This document shows positions 1 to 6,860 of a stretch of 15,324 nt of DNA, in pieces (the first letter of the stretch is position 1; each line of letters starts with the position of its first letter). The notes below the pieces were generated by a model. It saw only the letters and a list, made by a program, of their open reading frames with translations, was not told the DNA's origin and did not search any database. A program made the position numbers and the translations under genes. Source of the stretch: WLNJ01 sp037131165. GTDB lineage: Bacteria > Actinomycetota > Thermoleophilia > Solirubrobacterales > Solirubrobacteraceae. The DNA lies in assembly GCA_037131165.1 (NCBI GenBank), contig JBAXRO010000047.1, forward strand, positions 1 through 15,324, in the 5' to 3' direction.

Positions 1-1
1 G

Positions 2-934
2 CTTGAGCTGCGCAATCTCACCAGGGCGATGATCGACCGGCTCGACTCGGCCGGCTACGGCGAGGTCCGGACGCCGAGCGTCGAGTACGAGCGATCGATG
101 CCGGGCAGCGAGCTCGGACCGGAACCCGCTTACCGGTTGATCGACGAGCACGGGGATTCGCTCGTCCTGCGATCGGACATGACCCTGCCGATCGCCCGCA
201 TCGCGACGACTCGGTACTCGGGCCAGCACGGTCCGCTGCGGCTCTGTTACTTGGCGCGATCTTGGCGCAGAGTGAAGCGGCTCAGCGGGGAGCCGCGGGA
301 GATCTTGCAGCTTGGAGGCGAGTTGATCGGTCATGACCCGATCGAGGCTTCGAGTGAGGTGCTCGGACTGCTCGGTGACATTCTGAGCGCCACTGGCCTT
401 CGAGACTGGCGAGTCGCCATTGGCCACGCCGGAGTGGCCCCGCAGATGCTCGAGGCTGCGCGACTGGACCCCGAGCGGGGTTCACTCGGCCTGGCGGCCC
501 TCGACTCGGGGAACATCTCGGAACTGAAAGCACTGCTTGAGGACGTCGAGGCGCCGGGTGTCGGAGGGAGCCTCGCCGACGCCCTCGCGAAGCGGTTCGA
601 CCTCTCTCTCGATGGTCTGGAGGGACTCGATTCCTTCGCTTCGGGAGGAGTCCCTGCCGTTGTGGAATTGCGCGAGACGCTGGCTGCGCTGCCGGGGGAC
701 CTTCAGGCAAGGACCATCGCGGACTTCTCCCTGAGACCGAAGCTCGGCTACTACGAGGGCATCATCTTCGAGGTCTATGACCCCGAAGTCGGGCGGGCTC
801 TTGGCGGCGGCGGGCGCTACGACCGGCTGATGCGCGAATTGGGAAGGGAGACAACGGCCATCGGCTTCGCCCTCGACACCGATCTGGTGCACGCAGCTGT
901 CGCCGGCGAGCAGAGGGGGGAGGGGAGAGCGTGA
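2..934 (+). CDS. hisZ: ATP phosphoribosyltransferase regulatory subunit HisZ (5' partial)
   Basis: HisZ is a catalytically inactive paralogue of the histidyl-tRNA synthetase core. It assembles with short HisG and confers activity and histidine feedback on the first step of histidine synthesis. The reading frame is open from base 2, and the residues before the ATG at 29 (LELRNLTRAM) fit the family N-terminal helix, so the true start lies upstream and about 15-20 residues are probably missing. Visible class II synthetase-like features are GYGEVRTPSVEYE near the N-terminus, a motif 2-like REILQLGGELIG (about 296-331), YYEGIIFEVY, GGGGRYDRL (about 803-829) and a motif 3-like AIGFALDTD. There is no C-terminal anticodon-binding domain, which argues against HisS. 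The stop overlaps the hisG start as GTGA. The last codons form a GGAGG ribosome site (919-923) for hisG, so the two subunits are probably translationally coupled. Confidence 0.93.
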   Translation, partial: LELRNLTRAMIDRLDSAGYGEVRTPSVEYERSMPGSELGPEPAYRLIDEHGDSLVLRSDMTLPIARIATTRYSGQHGPLRLCYLARSWRRVKRLSGEPREILQLGGELIGHDPIEASSEVLGLLGDILSATGLRDWRVAIGHAGVAPQMLEAARLDPERGSLGLAALDSGNISELKALLEDVEAPGVGGSLADALAKRFDLSLDGLEGLDSFASGGVPAVVELRETLAALPGDLQARTIADFSLRPKLGYYEGIIFEVYDPEVGRALGGGGRYDRLMRELGRETTAIGFALDTDLVHAAVAGEQRGEGRA

Positions 935-1569
935 CAGCGGCCAGCCCGATCACTATCGCCGTGCCGAGGGGTGCGCTGATGCTCGAGACCTTGGACTGCC
1001 TCGAGCGGGCCGGAATCGACACCACTGAGGTGCGGTCCAACGACCGCAAGCTCCACTTCCCCGACGTGGGCATCGTCACGGTCAGACCAACCGACGTCCC
1101 CACCTACGTGAGCTCCGGTGCAGCCGACCTTGGCATCACCGGGAAGGACGTCCTCCGCGAGCAGGCCGATCGCGACTTCGTCGAACTCGCCGATCTCGGT
1201 TACGGAGGCTGCACGATGGTGGTGGCGAGCATCGCCGGTGATCGGGATCCGATGGAGGAGGCGGCACAGCGGCTCGGAGTGGTGCGTGTTGCCACCAAGT
1301 ACCCTCGGACCGCTGCGGCATGGTTCGCCGGCGAGGGCAGACCGGTGGAGATAATCGAAGTCAAGGGATCGGTGGAGCTGGCGCCGCTCACCGGTCTGGC
1401 AGATGGGATCGTGGACCTTGTCGACTCGGGTGCAACCCTCCGGGAAAACGGACTCGTGGCACGGTCGGAGATCGCAACGACGACTGCCCGCTTGATCGCC
1501 AATCCGGTGGCTCACCGGCTGAGGGCTCAGGCGATGGATTCGCTTGCAAGCCTGATCTCGGGCTCCTGA
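931..1569 (+). CDS. hisG: ATP phosphoribosyltransferase catalytic subunit, short form
   Basis: HisG condenses ATP and PRPP to phosphoribosyl-ATP, the committed step of histidine synthesis, in the cytoplasm. The protein is 212 residues, the short form lacking the C-terminal ACT-like regulatory domain. Short HisG needs HisZ, which is encoded immediately upstream. Recognisable segments are VPRGAL near residue 11, LGITGKDVL near 67-75, VKGSVELAPLTGLADGIVDL at about 144-163 and the PRPP-binding loop DSGAT at 165-169. The GTG start at 931 overlaps the hisZ stop by four bases and follows GGAGG (919-923) at a 7-base spacing, which fixes the start. Histidine feedback would be expected through HisZ; no attenuator is visible because the operon start is outside the window. 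Confidence 0.96.
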   Translation: MTAASPITIAVPRGALMLETLDCLERAGIDTTEVRSNDRKLHFPDVGIVTVRPTDVPTYVSSGAADLGITGKDVLREQADRDFVELADLGYGGCTMVVASIAGDRDPMEEAAQRLGVVRVATKYPRTAAAWFAGEGRPVEIIEVKGSVELAPLTGLADGIVDLVDSGATLRENGLVARSEIATTTARLIANPVAHRLRAQAMDSLASLISGS

Positions 1570-1586
1570 CCTGCGACCATCGGATC

Positions 1587-2180
1587 GTGGCCAGACGAAG
1601 CAAAGTTGAACGTGCGACCGGGGAGACCGAAATCGCGCTGGAACTCGATCTTGACGGTGCAATCGACGGCACCCGGGAGACCGGAGTCGGGTTCTTCGAC
1701 CACATGCTCGACCTGCTTGCCCGTCACTCCGGGATCGGGCTGCGGGTCGATGCCCGAGGCGACTTGCAGACCGGAGCGCACCACACCGTCGAGGACGTCG
1801 GGATCTGCCTCGGCCGCGCGCTCGACGAGGCCCTCGGCGACAGGGCAGGGATCACCCGGTACGGCTACTCCGTCGTCCCGATGGATGAGGCCCGCTCAGC
1901 CTGCGCGATCGACATCTCTGGCCGGCCGTTCTGTGCCGTCGACGTTCTGCTGCCTCCCGGTTCAACGGGCGGATTCGACCACGACCTGCTCGAGGAGTTC
2001 GTCCGGGCTGTCGCAGCCAACGCCAAGCTGACCGTGCACCTCGACCTCCAGCGTGGGGGCGGCCCACACCATGTGATCGAGGCGTCCTTCAAGGCCTTCG
2101 CCCGTGCACTGCGCCAGGCAGTGTCGATCGACCCGGCTGGTGGCGGGGCGGTGCCCAGCACCAAGGGCACCCTGACCTGA
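1587..2180 (+). CDS. hisB: Imidazoleglycerol-phosphate dehydratase
   Basis: This monofunctional manganese-dependent dehydratase converts imidazole-glycerol phosphate to imidazole-acetol phosphate. The frame stays open far upstream inside hisG, but homology starts only at ARRSKVERATGETEI, so I choose the GTG at 1587. That gives 197 residues, the usual family length, and a 17-base gap after hisG. Metal and active-site signatures are FFDHM (36-40), HHTVED (65-70), PMDE (98-101), HHVIEASFKAF (161-171) and the C-terminal PSTKGTL. There is no fused histidinol-phosphatase domain, so that activity must come from another gene. No strong ribosome site precedes the GTG. hisD and hisC, often found between hisG and hisB, are not here. 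Confidence 0.95.
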   Translation: MARRSKVERATGETEIALELDLDGAIDGTRETGVGFFDHMLDLLARHSGIGLRVDARGDLQTGAHHTVEDVGICLGRALDEALGDRAGITRYGYSVVPMDEARSACAIDISGRPFCAVDVLLPPGSTGGFDHDLLEEFVRAVAANAKLTVHLDLQRGGGPHHVIEASFKAFARALRQAVSIDPAGGGAVPSTKGTLT

Positions 2181-2188
2181 CGGCTCGG

Positions 2189-2848
2189 GTGTCCGAGTCG
2201 GGACCAAACCAGGCCGCCAAGCCCCGGATCGTCCTCGTCGACCACGGAACGGGCAACCTGACCTCGCTCGAGCGAGCCCTTGACCTTGGCGGCGCGGATG
2301 TGGTCCGAAGTTCCAACCCGGACTCCCTGAACTCGGCCGACGCGTTGGTCCTCCCTGGCGTCGGCGCGTTCCCCGCGGCGATGAGTTCCCTGCGGGGGCT
2401 CGGGTTCGCCGACGCCATTCGCCAATGGGCGGCCGACGGGAAGCCCCTGCTCGGGGTTTGCCTCGGAATGCAGCTTCTCTTCGAAGGGTCCGACGAAGCC
2501 GGGGGAGCCGAGGGCCTCTCGCTGATCGAGGGGCGGGTGCGGAAGCTGGATGCGCTTGGTGAAAGGGTGCCCCACATCGGCTGGACCAAGGTCACGTGGG
2601 TCCGGGAGCATCCGCTCCGAGCCGGGATATCCCAGCCGACAGCCCTCTATCACGTCCACTCCTTCGTCTGTGAGCCGAGTGTGCCCGGTGTGGTCCTCGC
2701 AACGGCGCAACACGGCGAGGTGTTCACCACGGCGGTCGCCTCGGGTGGCACGGTGGGTGTGCAGTTCCATCCGGAGAAGAGCTCGACCGAGGGGCTGCGG
2801 ATGGTCGCCAACTTCGTCTCTGGCGTAGCTGCGAAGATCGAGCGATGA
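2189..2848 (+). CDS. hisH: Imidazole glycerol phosphate synthase, glutamine amidotransferase subunit
   Basis: HisH hydrolyses glutamine and channels ammonia to HisF, which makes imidazole-glycerol phosphate and AICAR. The protein is 219 residues of class I glutamine amidotransferase fold. The nucleophile Cys91 sits in GVCLGMQLLFEGSDE, and the remaining triad His194 and Glu196 are in VQFHPEKSS. The N-terminal core strand is RIVLVDHGTGN at 13-23. The GTG at 2189 is the only usable start before that strand, 8 bases after hisB. It adds about 12 residues (SESGPNQAAKP) not typical of the family core. The stop overlaps the hisA start as ATGA. Its partner hisF lies one gene downstream. Confidence 0.95.
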   Translation: MSESGPNQAAKPRIVLVDHGTGNLTSLERALDLGGADVVRSSNPDSLNSADALVLPGVGAFPAAMSSLRGLGFADAIRQWAADGKPLLGVCLGMQLLFEGSDEAGGAEGLSLIEGRVRKLDALGERVPHIGWTKVTWVREHPLRAGISQPTALYHVHSFVCEPSVPGVVLATAQHGEVFTTAVASGGTVGVQFHPEKSSTEGLRMVANFVSGVAAKIER

Positions 2849-3570
2849 GGCTCTACCCGGCAATCGACCTGCTCGGCCGACGGACCGTGCGGCTCCGGCG
2901 AGGCGACTACGACGATGGGATCGTCTACGACGCCGAGCCGGCTGAGGCCGCTGCCGAGTTCGTCTCGAACGGGGCGCGGACCCTGCACCTTGTCGACCTC
3001 GAGGGTGCGCGCTCCGGTCGCCCAGAGCAGCTCGACGTCGTCGCGGCGATCAGGGCCGCTGTCGACGTGCCGATCGAACTGGGTGGGGGACTGCGGACGA
3101 TCGACGACCTCCGTTCCGCCGCGGCGGTTGGCGTCGATCGGTTGGTCCTCGGCACGGCCGCGATCGACAACGCCGAGTTGGTCGAGGTGGCACTGGGGGA
3201 GTTCGGCCAGAGGCTGGTCGTCAGTGTTGACGGCCGGAACGGCCTGGCCGCGACGGACGGCTGGACCCAAGGCTCAGGGGAGGCCGTTGCAACCGTCTTC
3301 GAAAGGTTGCAGGCTCAGGGTGTGACCCGCTTCGTCTACTCGGCGATCGAACGGGACGGAATGCTCGGGGGTCCGGCGCTCGACGAGGTTCTTTCGGTTG
3401 GGGCTGTCGTCAGGGGATCGTTTCTCTACGCGGGCGGGGTTGCATCGGTCGAGGACCTCGCAGCGCTCCGGGCTCTGAAGCTCGTCAACCTCGAGGGAGT
3501 CATCGTCGGGCGCGCGCTGCACGAAGGCCGGTTCACGGTGGCCGAGGGCAACTCCGCGCTGGAGGACTGA
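2845..3570 (+). CDS. hisA: ProFAR isomerase HisA (possible PriA-like HisA/TrpF not excluded)
   Basis: HisA catalyses the Amadori rearrangement of ProFAR to PRFAR, the substrate of HisH/HisF. The 241-residue protein is a (beta/alpha)8 barrel with two half-barrel phosphate sites: IELGGGLRT at 77-85 and LYAGGVAS at 194-201. Candidate catalytic aspartates are Asp8 in AIDLLG and Asp129 in VVSVDGRNG. A third conserved Asp171 lies in ERDGMLGG. In the preceding strand, most HisA proteins have Thr-Asp or Thr-Glu where this one has Ser-Ala (YSAIERDG). Many actinomycetes use PriA, which also does the TrpF reaction; sequence reading alone cannot settle this. The ATG at 2845 overlaps the hisH stop by four bases. 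Confidence 0.92.
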   Translation: MRLYPAIDLLGRRTVRLRRGDYDDGIVYDAEPAEAAAEFVSNGARTLHLVDLEGARSGRPEQLDVVAAIRAAVDVPIELGGGLRTIDDLRSAAAVGVDRLVLGTAAIDNAELVEVALGEFGQRLVVSVDGRNGLAATDGWTQGSGEAVATVFERLQAQGVTRFVYSAIERDGMLGGPALDEVLSVGAVVRGSFLYAGGVASVEDLAALRALKLVNLEGVIVGRALHEGRFTVAEGNSALED

Positions 3571-3573
3571 GCG

Positions 3574-4362
3574 GTGCCTTGGAAGCGGATCATCCCGTGC
3601 CTCGACGTGGACTCTGGACGGGTCGTCAAGGGAATCAACTTCGTCGGGCTGAGGGACGCCGGCGATCCCGTAGAGCTCGGCTCGCGCTACGACCGGGACG
3701 GAGCCGACGAACTGGTCCTGCTCGACATCACCGCGACCAGTTCCAGTCGTGACACCGCTGTCGAGCTGGCTGCGAGGGTCGCTGCAGGGGTGTTCATCCC
3801 GTTCACGATCGGTGGCGGCATCCGGTCCGCGGACGATGCACAACGGGTGCTCGACGCGGGAGCCGACAAGGTCTCGGTCAACAGTGCTGCCGTCGCCCGG
3901 CCTGAGCTCATAGCGGAGATGGCTGATCGGTTTGGGAGCCAGTGCGTCGTGCTTGCAATCGACGCAAAGCGCCGGATCGGGTCGGCCGGTTGGGAGGTCT
4001 ACACGGCCGGTGGGCGCAACGCCACCGGAATCGACGCAGTCGACTGGGCCGTCAGGGGAACGGAGCTCGGGGCGGGAGAGATCCTGCTGACCAGCATGGA
4101 TCGCGACGGGACCCGGGACGGCTACGACCTCGAGTTGCTCGAGGGCGTCTGTTCCCATGTGGACGTGCCGGTGATCGCTTCAGGCGGCGCGGGTGAAGTG
4201 AGCCACTTGGCAGCTGCACTCGGCGGTGGGGCGGACGCAGCACTTGTGGCATCGATCTTCCATGACGGCGAGACGACAGTGGACGAGGTCAAGCAGGAGC
4301 TTGCAGCTGTTGGTGTCGAGGTCCGGCTGCCCCCGCCAGCGCGGCTCAGCGGCGGGGCTTGA
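3574..4362 (+). CDS. hisF: Imidazole glycerol phosphate synthase, cyclase subunit
   Basis: HisF takes ammonia from HisH and converts PRFAR to imidazole-glycerol phosphate and AICAR. The protein is 262 residues and forms a (beta/alpha)8 barrel. The catalytic pair is Asp11 in RIIPCLDVDSGRVVKG and Asp130 in VVLAIDAKRR. Phosphate-binding loops are IGGGIRS (79-85) and ASGGAGE near the C-terminus. The GTG at 3574 follows GGAGG (3561-3565) at 8 bases and is 3 bases after the hisA stop. The last five or six codons overlap the 3' end of the opposite-strand beta-propeller gene. The C-terminal tail LPPPARLSGGA looks like a small extension beyond the barrel. It is the last his gene here; hisI/hisE do not follow. 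Confidence 0.96.
   Translation: MPWKRIIPCLDVDSGRVVKGINFVGLRDAGDPVELGSRYDRDGADELVLLDITATSSSRDTAVELAARVAAGVFIPFTIGGGIRSADDAQRVLDAGADKVSVNSAAVARPELIAEMADRFGSQCVVLAIDAKRRIGSAGWEVYTAGGRNATGIDAVDWAVRGTELGAGEILLTSMDRDGTRDGYDLELLEGVCSHVDVPVIASGGAGEVSHLAAALGGGADAALVASIFHDGETTVDEVKQELAAVGVEVRLPPPARLSGGA
4331..4357. terminator. GC inverted repeat at the convergent hisF / beta-propeller gene ends
   Basis: CCCCGCC (4331-4337) and GGCGGGG (4351-4357) form a perfect 7-bp stem around a 13-base loop. It spans the minus-strand gene's stop codon (4346-4348) and lies just before the hisF stop. The position between convergent genes fits a bidirectional terminator or a transcript-end barrier. No T-run follows on either strand, so it is not a classical intrinsic terminator, and such stems are not rare in GC-rich coding DNA. 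Confidence 0.25.
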
Positions 4363-5593
4363 AACCGTACATGTCGGCGTAGCCGACGATGAAGAGCGTC
4401 TGGCCGTCGGTGACCAGCGGGTTGAAGGCACCGGTCTCCATGGTGAACACCTTGCGGCCAGTCCGGGCACCTAGCGCCACCGTCCGCTCGTTTCCGAGGT
4501 CGTCGAACCAGACCAGATCGCCGATCACGAATGCCCCTCCGGAGATTTTGCCCCCGGCGTCATAACTCCAGCGCACGTCACCGGTTCGGGCGTCCCAGGC
4601 GAAAAAGGTGCCGCTGTACGAACCGGCGTAGACCGTCGGTCCGACGCCCGACAAGTCCGCAACTGCAGGCGAGGCATAGACGTAGGCTCCTGTCTGCCTC
4701 GCCCAAGCGAGGTCGCCTGACGTCGTGTACGAGTAGAGGCGCCCGTCCGTGTTGCCGATATAGACGCGGCCCCAAGCGACCGCGGCTGTCGAGTAGAACG
4801 TGCCACCAGGGGACGCCGACCAGATCTGCTTGCCGTCCGAGAGCCTGATCGCGTGCACCTCGCCGCCGTAGTCACCGAAGAAGAGCCGTCCGCCACTCAG
4901 CGCGAGCCCACCCTTCACGGCCCCGGAGGCTGAGAACGTCCAGACCGTTCGACCGGTGCGGCGATTCAGCGCGAAGACAGTCCCGTCCTCGGTCCCGAAG
5001 ATCACGAGTTGGCCCGAGACGAGAGGCGAGGATTCCGCTCTCGACGGGAGTGCCCGCCGCCAGAGAATCCGCCCGCTGCGCGCGTTCATTGCGGTGACGT
5101 TCCCGTGGCCGGAGTTCGGGGTCTGCAGGAGGGTGACCGCGAAGACCCGACCCTCGCCATCCAGGGCAGGAGACGAGGCGGCCAGGGTGCCGAGCCTGTG
5201 GCCCCAGATCTTCTTCCCGTTCAGCTTGCTCAGCTTCCGAATGACGCCGCCGTCGTCGAGCAGGTACAGCCCGGAGTCATCGAGGACCGGCGGGAACTCG
5301 AGCAGTTTCTTGCCGCGGTAGCTCCACTGGCGCGCGTACGGGGGCTCGAGATCGCTGCGCGTCCGAAACCACTTCGTTCGCGCTCGGTCATACCCGTAGA
5401 TCGGCCAGTCCACAGTCTTTGGTGGATCGGGCTTGGCGACGGGTGGCACGGTGGTGAACGCCGCCTTAGGGTTGCTCACGTCGCCTGGGCGCTGCAGCAG
5501 GTAGGCGGCAGCAGCGCCGAGTATCACCACTCCCAGTGCGATGACGGCCAGCAAACGCCGGCGGCGAATAACGTTGTCAGGGGGCTTCGGCAC
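4346..5593 (-). CDS. Membrane-anchored PQQ-like beta-propeller repeat protein, function unknown
   Basis: I read 415 residues from a GTG at 5593. The frame is open further upstream, but that part would run through the divergent gene and has no family character. Residues 10-13 are four arginines followed by a hydrophobic segment (about 14-33), which suggests a signal anchor with the rest outside the membrane. A Pro-rich linker (about 40-60) leads to WPIYGYDRARTKWF, an opening often seen in BamB/PQQ-like propellers. About seven repeats end in a Gly-x-x-x-W pattern, with Trp at 130, 178, 218, 258, 297 and 342 and Phe383, spaced 39-48 residues. Examples are VFALNRRTGRTVW and FAWDARTGDVRW. No PQQ dehydrogenase active site or heme motif is seen, so it is more likely a scaffold or binding protein than an enzyme. 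It is the only minus-strand gene. The exact start is uncertain. Confidence 0.85.
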   Translation of the reverse strand: MPKPPDNVIRRRRLLAVIALGVVILGAAAAYLLQRPGDVSNPKAAFTTVPPVAKPDPPKTVDWPIYGYDRARTKWFRTRSDLEPPYARQWSYRGKKLLEFPPVLDDSGLYLLDDGGVIRKLSKLNGKKIWGHRLGTLAASSPALDGEGRVFAVTLLQTPNSGHGNVTAMNARSGRILWRRALPSRAESSPLVSGQLVIFGTEDGTVFALNRRTGRTVWTFSASGAVKGGLALSGGRLFFGDYGGEVHAIRLSDGKQIWSASPGGTFYSTAAVAWGRVYIGNTDGRLYSYTTSGDLAWARQTGAYVYASPAVADLSGVGPTVYAGSYSGTFFAWDARTGDVRWSYDAGGKISGGAFVIGDLVWFDDLGNERTVALGARTGRKVFTMETGAFNPLVTDGQTLFIVGYADMYGFKPRR

Positions 5594-5630
5594 CGCTTCC
5601 GACCATAACGGCGGCGACAATGGAATCCTG

Positions 5631-6860
5631 ATGGTCGAACTGGACAGCTCAACACTCAGGGAACTGGTCGAAGCCGACCCCAGCACGGCGAGGGTCCTCG
5701 AGGCCCTCGATGGGCACCTCGACGGAGTCCACCTGGTCGGAGGTGCCGTTCGCGACATTCTCCTTGGGCGGGTCCCGAACGAAACCGATCTCGTCGTTGA
5801 CGGCGACGCGGGAGCCGTTGCCGCGAAGCTCGCCGAGTCGCTCGGCGGCCGAGTCGAGTCTCACGGCCGCTTCGGCACCGCGACGGTGACCTCTGATGGC
5901 TCGACCGTGGACGTGGCGATGGCCCGGGCGGAGACGTATCCCGCACCGGGATCGTTGCCCGAGGTCCGTCCGGCCGGCATCCTCGAGGATCTCCGGCGGC
6001 GGGACTTCACTGTGAATGCGATTGCTGTCGCACTCGAGCCCGGAACCAGGGGCACGTGGGCTGCCGCCGAGTCGGCTTTGGCCGACCTCCACGACAGTGT
6101 CTTGAGGATCCTTTACCCGACAAGCTTCGAGGACGATCCGACCCGGCTATGGCGGCTCGCTCGCTACGCGGGACGACTCGGCTTCGAGGCTGAGCCGGCA
6201 ACGGCGTCCGCGGCGAGGCGGGCCGTGAGGGACAACGCGCTCTCAACCGTTTCTCCGGGAAGGCACGGCTCGGAGCTGGTTCGTAATGCAGCGGCAGGCG
6301 AGCCAGAGGCGGCGCTCGAGGCGGCTGACCGCCTCGGGTTGCTTGCAGCGATCGGCGCAACGGGCTACGACAGCACGGCCGTCTCCCGCGCGGCGGGCTT
6401 GCTCGGTGATGAATGCGACGTTCAGGCGTTGCGACTGGCCTCATGCTTCAGTCGATCCGGAGCCGAGGCGGAGGCAGCCGTGCATCGCCTCGCTCTTCCG
6501 CACAGGCTCACCAACTGCGTGATCGAGTCGCTTGCCGTTGGAGAGCTGACCACGGCCCTCCGCTCGGCCGAAAATCCGTCGGCCGTCGCTCGGCTCCTGA
6601 GCGGGACGAGCGCCGAGGTGGTCGCCCTGGCCGGGGCGGACGGGGCCGAGGTCCCAGTCAGAAGCTGGTTCGACGAGATTCGTCACATCGAGTGCCCGAT
6701 CCGAGGAGACGAGCTCATCGCCGCCGGTGTCGAGCAGGGGCCGCTGGTGGCTGTCGGCCTCGAAGCAGCCATGAGGGCCAGGCTCGACCTCGGTGAAGCC
6801 GATCCCGCGCGCGCGCTCGCGACTGCCCTGGCCGCCGTCGCCGCCGAGGCGGACCAATGA
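5631..6860 (+). CDS. Class II tRNA nucleotidyltransferase / poly(A) polymerase family protein
   Basis: This family adds CCA (or only CC or A) to tRNA 3' ends, or polyadenylates RNA. The protein is 409 residues from the ATG at 5631. The frame is open upstream to about 5541, but those codons lie inside the divergent gene's start and have no homology. The nucleotidyltransferase head shows LVGGAVRDILLG (35-46), the metal motif as NETDLVV (Glu51, Asp53), Asp94 in TVDVAMAR, and RRRDFTVNAIA (122-132). The neck has FEDDPTRLWRLARYAGRLGF. The first metal-site carboxylate is normally Asp (D-x-D) and here is Glu. The C-terminal half is Ala-rich helical, without an HD domain. CCA-adding and partial-adding enzymes cannot be separated by eye. 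The stop overlaps pgeF as ATGA. Confidence 0.88.
   Translation: MVELDSSTLRELVEADPSTARVLEALDGHLDGVHLVGGAVRDILLGRVPNETDLVVDGDAGAVAAKLAESLGGRVESHGRFGTATVTSDGSTVDVAMARAETYPAPGSLPEVRPAGILEDLRRRDFTVNAIAVALEPGTRGTWAAAESALADLHDSVLRILYPTSFEDDPTRLWRLARYAGRLGFEAEPATASAARRAVRDNALSTVSPGRHGSELVRNAAAGEPEAALEAADRLGLLAAIGATGYDSTAVSRAAGLLGDECDVQALRLASCFSRSGAEAEAAVHRLALPHRLTNCVIESLAVGELTTALRSAENPSAVARLLSGTSAEVVALAGADGAEVPVRSWFDEIRHIECPIRGDELIAAGVEQGPLVAVGLEAAMRARLDLGEADPARALATALAAVAAEADQ

Noticed and set aside
2..934. Histidyl-tRNA synthetase instead of HisZ
   Set aside because: There is no anticodon-binding domain after the motif 3-like region, and a short HisG follows directly.
1320..1586. Longer hisB starting inside hisG at 1320
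   Set aside because: The extra 89 codons are an out-of-frame reading of hisG with no family character; the GTG at 1587 gives the normal 197-residue length.
1865..2863. 332-codon minus-strand open frame opposite hisB and hisH
   Set aside because: Same shadow pattern; both plus-strand genes carry full catalytic motifs.
5541..5630. Earlier start of the nucleotidyltransferase at 5541
   Set aside because: The added residues are the complement of the propeller gene's signal anchor and look like a shadow reading; the ATG at 5631 fits the family start.
5594..5758. Longer N-terminus of the beta-propeller protein from 5758
   Set aside because: It would overlap the start of the divergent gene by over 120 bases, and its residues lack homology and precede a clear Arg-rich signal anchor.
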